This document shows, in pieces, positions 63,413-64,000 of a stretch of 64,000 bases of DNA. Positions within the stretch are counted from its first letter, which is position 1. Each line of letters starts with the position of its first letter. The notes below the pieces were generated by a model. The model did not search any database. It was not told the DNA's origin and saw only the letters and a program-made list of their open reading frames with translations. A program made the translations under genes and the position numbers. The stretch comes from Pseudomonas paraeruginosa PA7 (GTDB taxonomy: Bacteria > Pseudomonadota > Gammaproteobacteria > Pseudomonadales > Pseudomonadaceae), in NCBI RefSeq assembly GCF_000017205.1, contig NC_009656.1, forward strand, positions 2,112,001 through 2,176,000, given 5' to 3'.

Positions 63413-64000
63413 GAGCGGGTTCTCCCGATGGCTGGAGGGTGGCGAGCAGCCGCCGACGGTCGATCTTGCCGGTGGCGGAAAGCGGCAGGCTGGCGCAGAG
63501 CTGGATGCGCCCGGGGACCATGTAGCCCGGCAACCGCGCCGCAAGGTCGTCGCGCAGGCGTTGCGGGCAGCAGGACGGCGCGGCGGCGACCACGAAGGCG
63601 ACCAGCGCCTTCTCGCCGTGCGCCGCCTCGGTGACGGTGACGAAGCTCTGGCGCACCTGCGGATGGCGATTGAGGTGGTAGGCGACCTCGCCCAGTTCGA
63701 TGCGGAAGCCGTTGATCTTCACCTGGTCGTCCATGCGTCCCTGGAACACCAGCGCGCCATCGGTGCGGAAGTAGCAGCGGTCGCCGGTGCGATAGAGGCG
63801 CTCCCGGCGTTCGCCGATGCGGCATTCGAAGAAGCGTTCGCGGGTGCTCTCCGGCAGCCCCAGGTAGCCCGGCGACAGGCCCGGTCCGGCGAGGCAGACC
63901 TCGCCGCTCTGTCCCGGTCCGCAGAGACGGCCCCCGTCGACCAGGTAGACCCGTGTGTTCTGGATCGGCAGGCCGATGGGCAGGGCGGTGTCCTCCTCGC
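63399..64000 (-). CDS. Freestanding amino-acid adenylation enzyme, N-terminus beyond window
   Basis: The visible 200 C-terminal residues carry the late adenylation core motifs: GEVCLAGPGLSPGYL (A6), YRTGDRCYF (A7), GRMDDQVKINGFRIELGEV (A8), LPGYMVP (A9) and ATGKIDRRRL (A10). It ends about 17 residues after A10 with no carrier, reductase or thioesterase domain, so it is a stand-alone A domain like PltF, loading an amino acid onto a separate carrier protein not seen here. The specificity pocket (A4-A5) lies beyond the edge, so the substrate cannot be read. First visible gene of the operon with YbaK, dehydrogenase and LysE; overlaps YbaK by 14 bases. Probably part of a larger cluster. Confidence 0.85.
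   Translation of the reverse strand, partial: EEDTALPIGLPIQNTRVYLVDGGRLCGPGQSGEVCLAGPGLSPGYLGLPESTRERFFECRIGERRERLYRTGDRCYFRTDGALVFQGRMDDQVKINGFRIELGEVAYHLNRHPQVRQSFVTVTEAAHGEKALVAFVVAAAPSCCPQRLRDDLAARLPGYMVPGRIQLCASLPLSATGKIDRRRLLATLQPSGEPAHEHQ

Noticed and set aside
48281-64000. The P. aeruginosa amb (AMB toxin) cluster
   Set aside because: A LysE gene and NRPS parts are present, but amb also needs two 2-oxoglutarate/Fe oxygenases and two large NRPSs with a different domain order; none is seen.

Overview
The window is almost certainly from Pseudomonas aeruginosa or a very close relative. It is GC-rich and carries recognisable P. aeruginosa genes in their familiar order: gdhB, the seven-gene pel operon, pyrD, rmf, rlmL, dacB, rocA2-rocS2, dgt, opdQ and snr1. 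These identities come from reading the translated sequences and from knowledge of the families; no database search was run.

Layout. 1-2238: leftward MoxR ATPase/DUF58/DUF4381 operon, cut by the left edge. 2577-8476: a lipoprotein and the 180-kDa NAD-glutamate dehydrogenase GdhB, ended by a clear terminator. 8524-21193: the Pel exopolysaccharide operon pelABCDEFG, with two near-consensus FleQ boxes upstream and a terminator downstream. 21233-22600: a small leftward ORF and two tandem paralogous helix-turn-helix proteins. 22919-33475: M14 peptidase, alpha/beta hydrolase, an unknown protein, DUF2835 protein, PyrD, ribosome modulation factor, RlmKL, PBP4 (DacB) and YggL. 33894-36788: RocA2 response regulator and RocS2 hybrid kinase. 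36792-47742: dNTPase, a YqjD/holin-like membrane operon, ammonium transporter, OpdQ porin, metallo-beta-lactamase fold and PNPOx-fold proteins, GST with divergent TetR, a glutaredoxin-like protein and cytochrome c Snr1.

From 47779 to the right edge every gene reads leftward, and the content changes to what looks like an accessory secondary-metabolism block. (a) 53806-47779 is a five-gene operon: haem-oxygenase-like enzyme, cupin, AurF-like di-iron N-oxygenase, an A-PCP-reductase NRPS and an SRPBCC protein. It matches the pvf/mgo/ham family, which makes diazeniumdiolate signals (valdiazen, leudiazen, fragin precursor). (b) 58418-54213 is a complete tripartite drug-type efflux system: OMF, HlyD and DHA2-MFS. 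(c) 61000-58554 pairs a LeuA paralogue with an AraC regulator. (d) 64000-61172 is a compact operon of a freestanding amino-acid adenylation domain (cut by the edge), a YbaK/ProX-type aminoacyl-tRNA deacylase, an isovaleryl/prolyl-type acyl dehydrogenase and a LysE-type amino-acid exporter.

Working model (inference): (a) makes a branched-chain-amino-acid-derived N-N signal, (c) could supply a leucine-family precursor, and (b) could export or protect. Unit (d) reads as a separate or linked pathway that activates and desaturates an amino acid, exports it, and clears tRNA mischarged with it. The joint presence of (a)-(d) beside snr1 is the most interesting content of the window. The cluster probably continues beyond position 64000.
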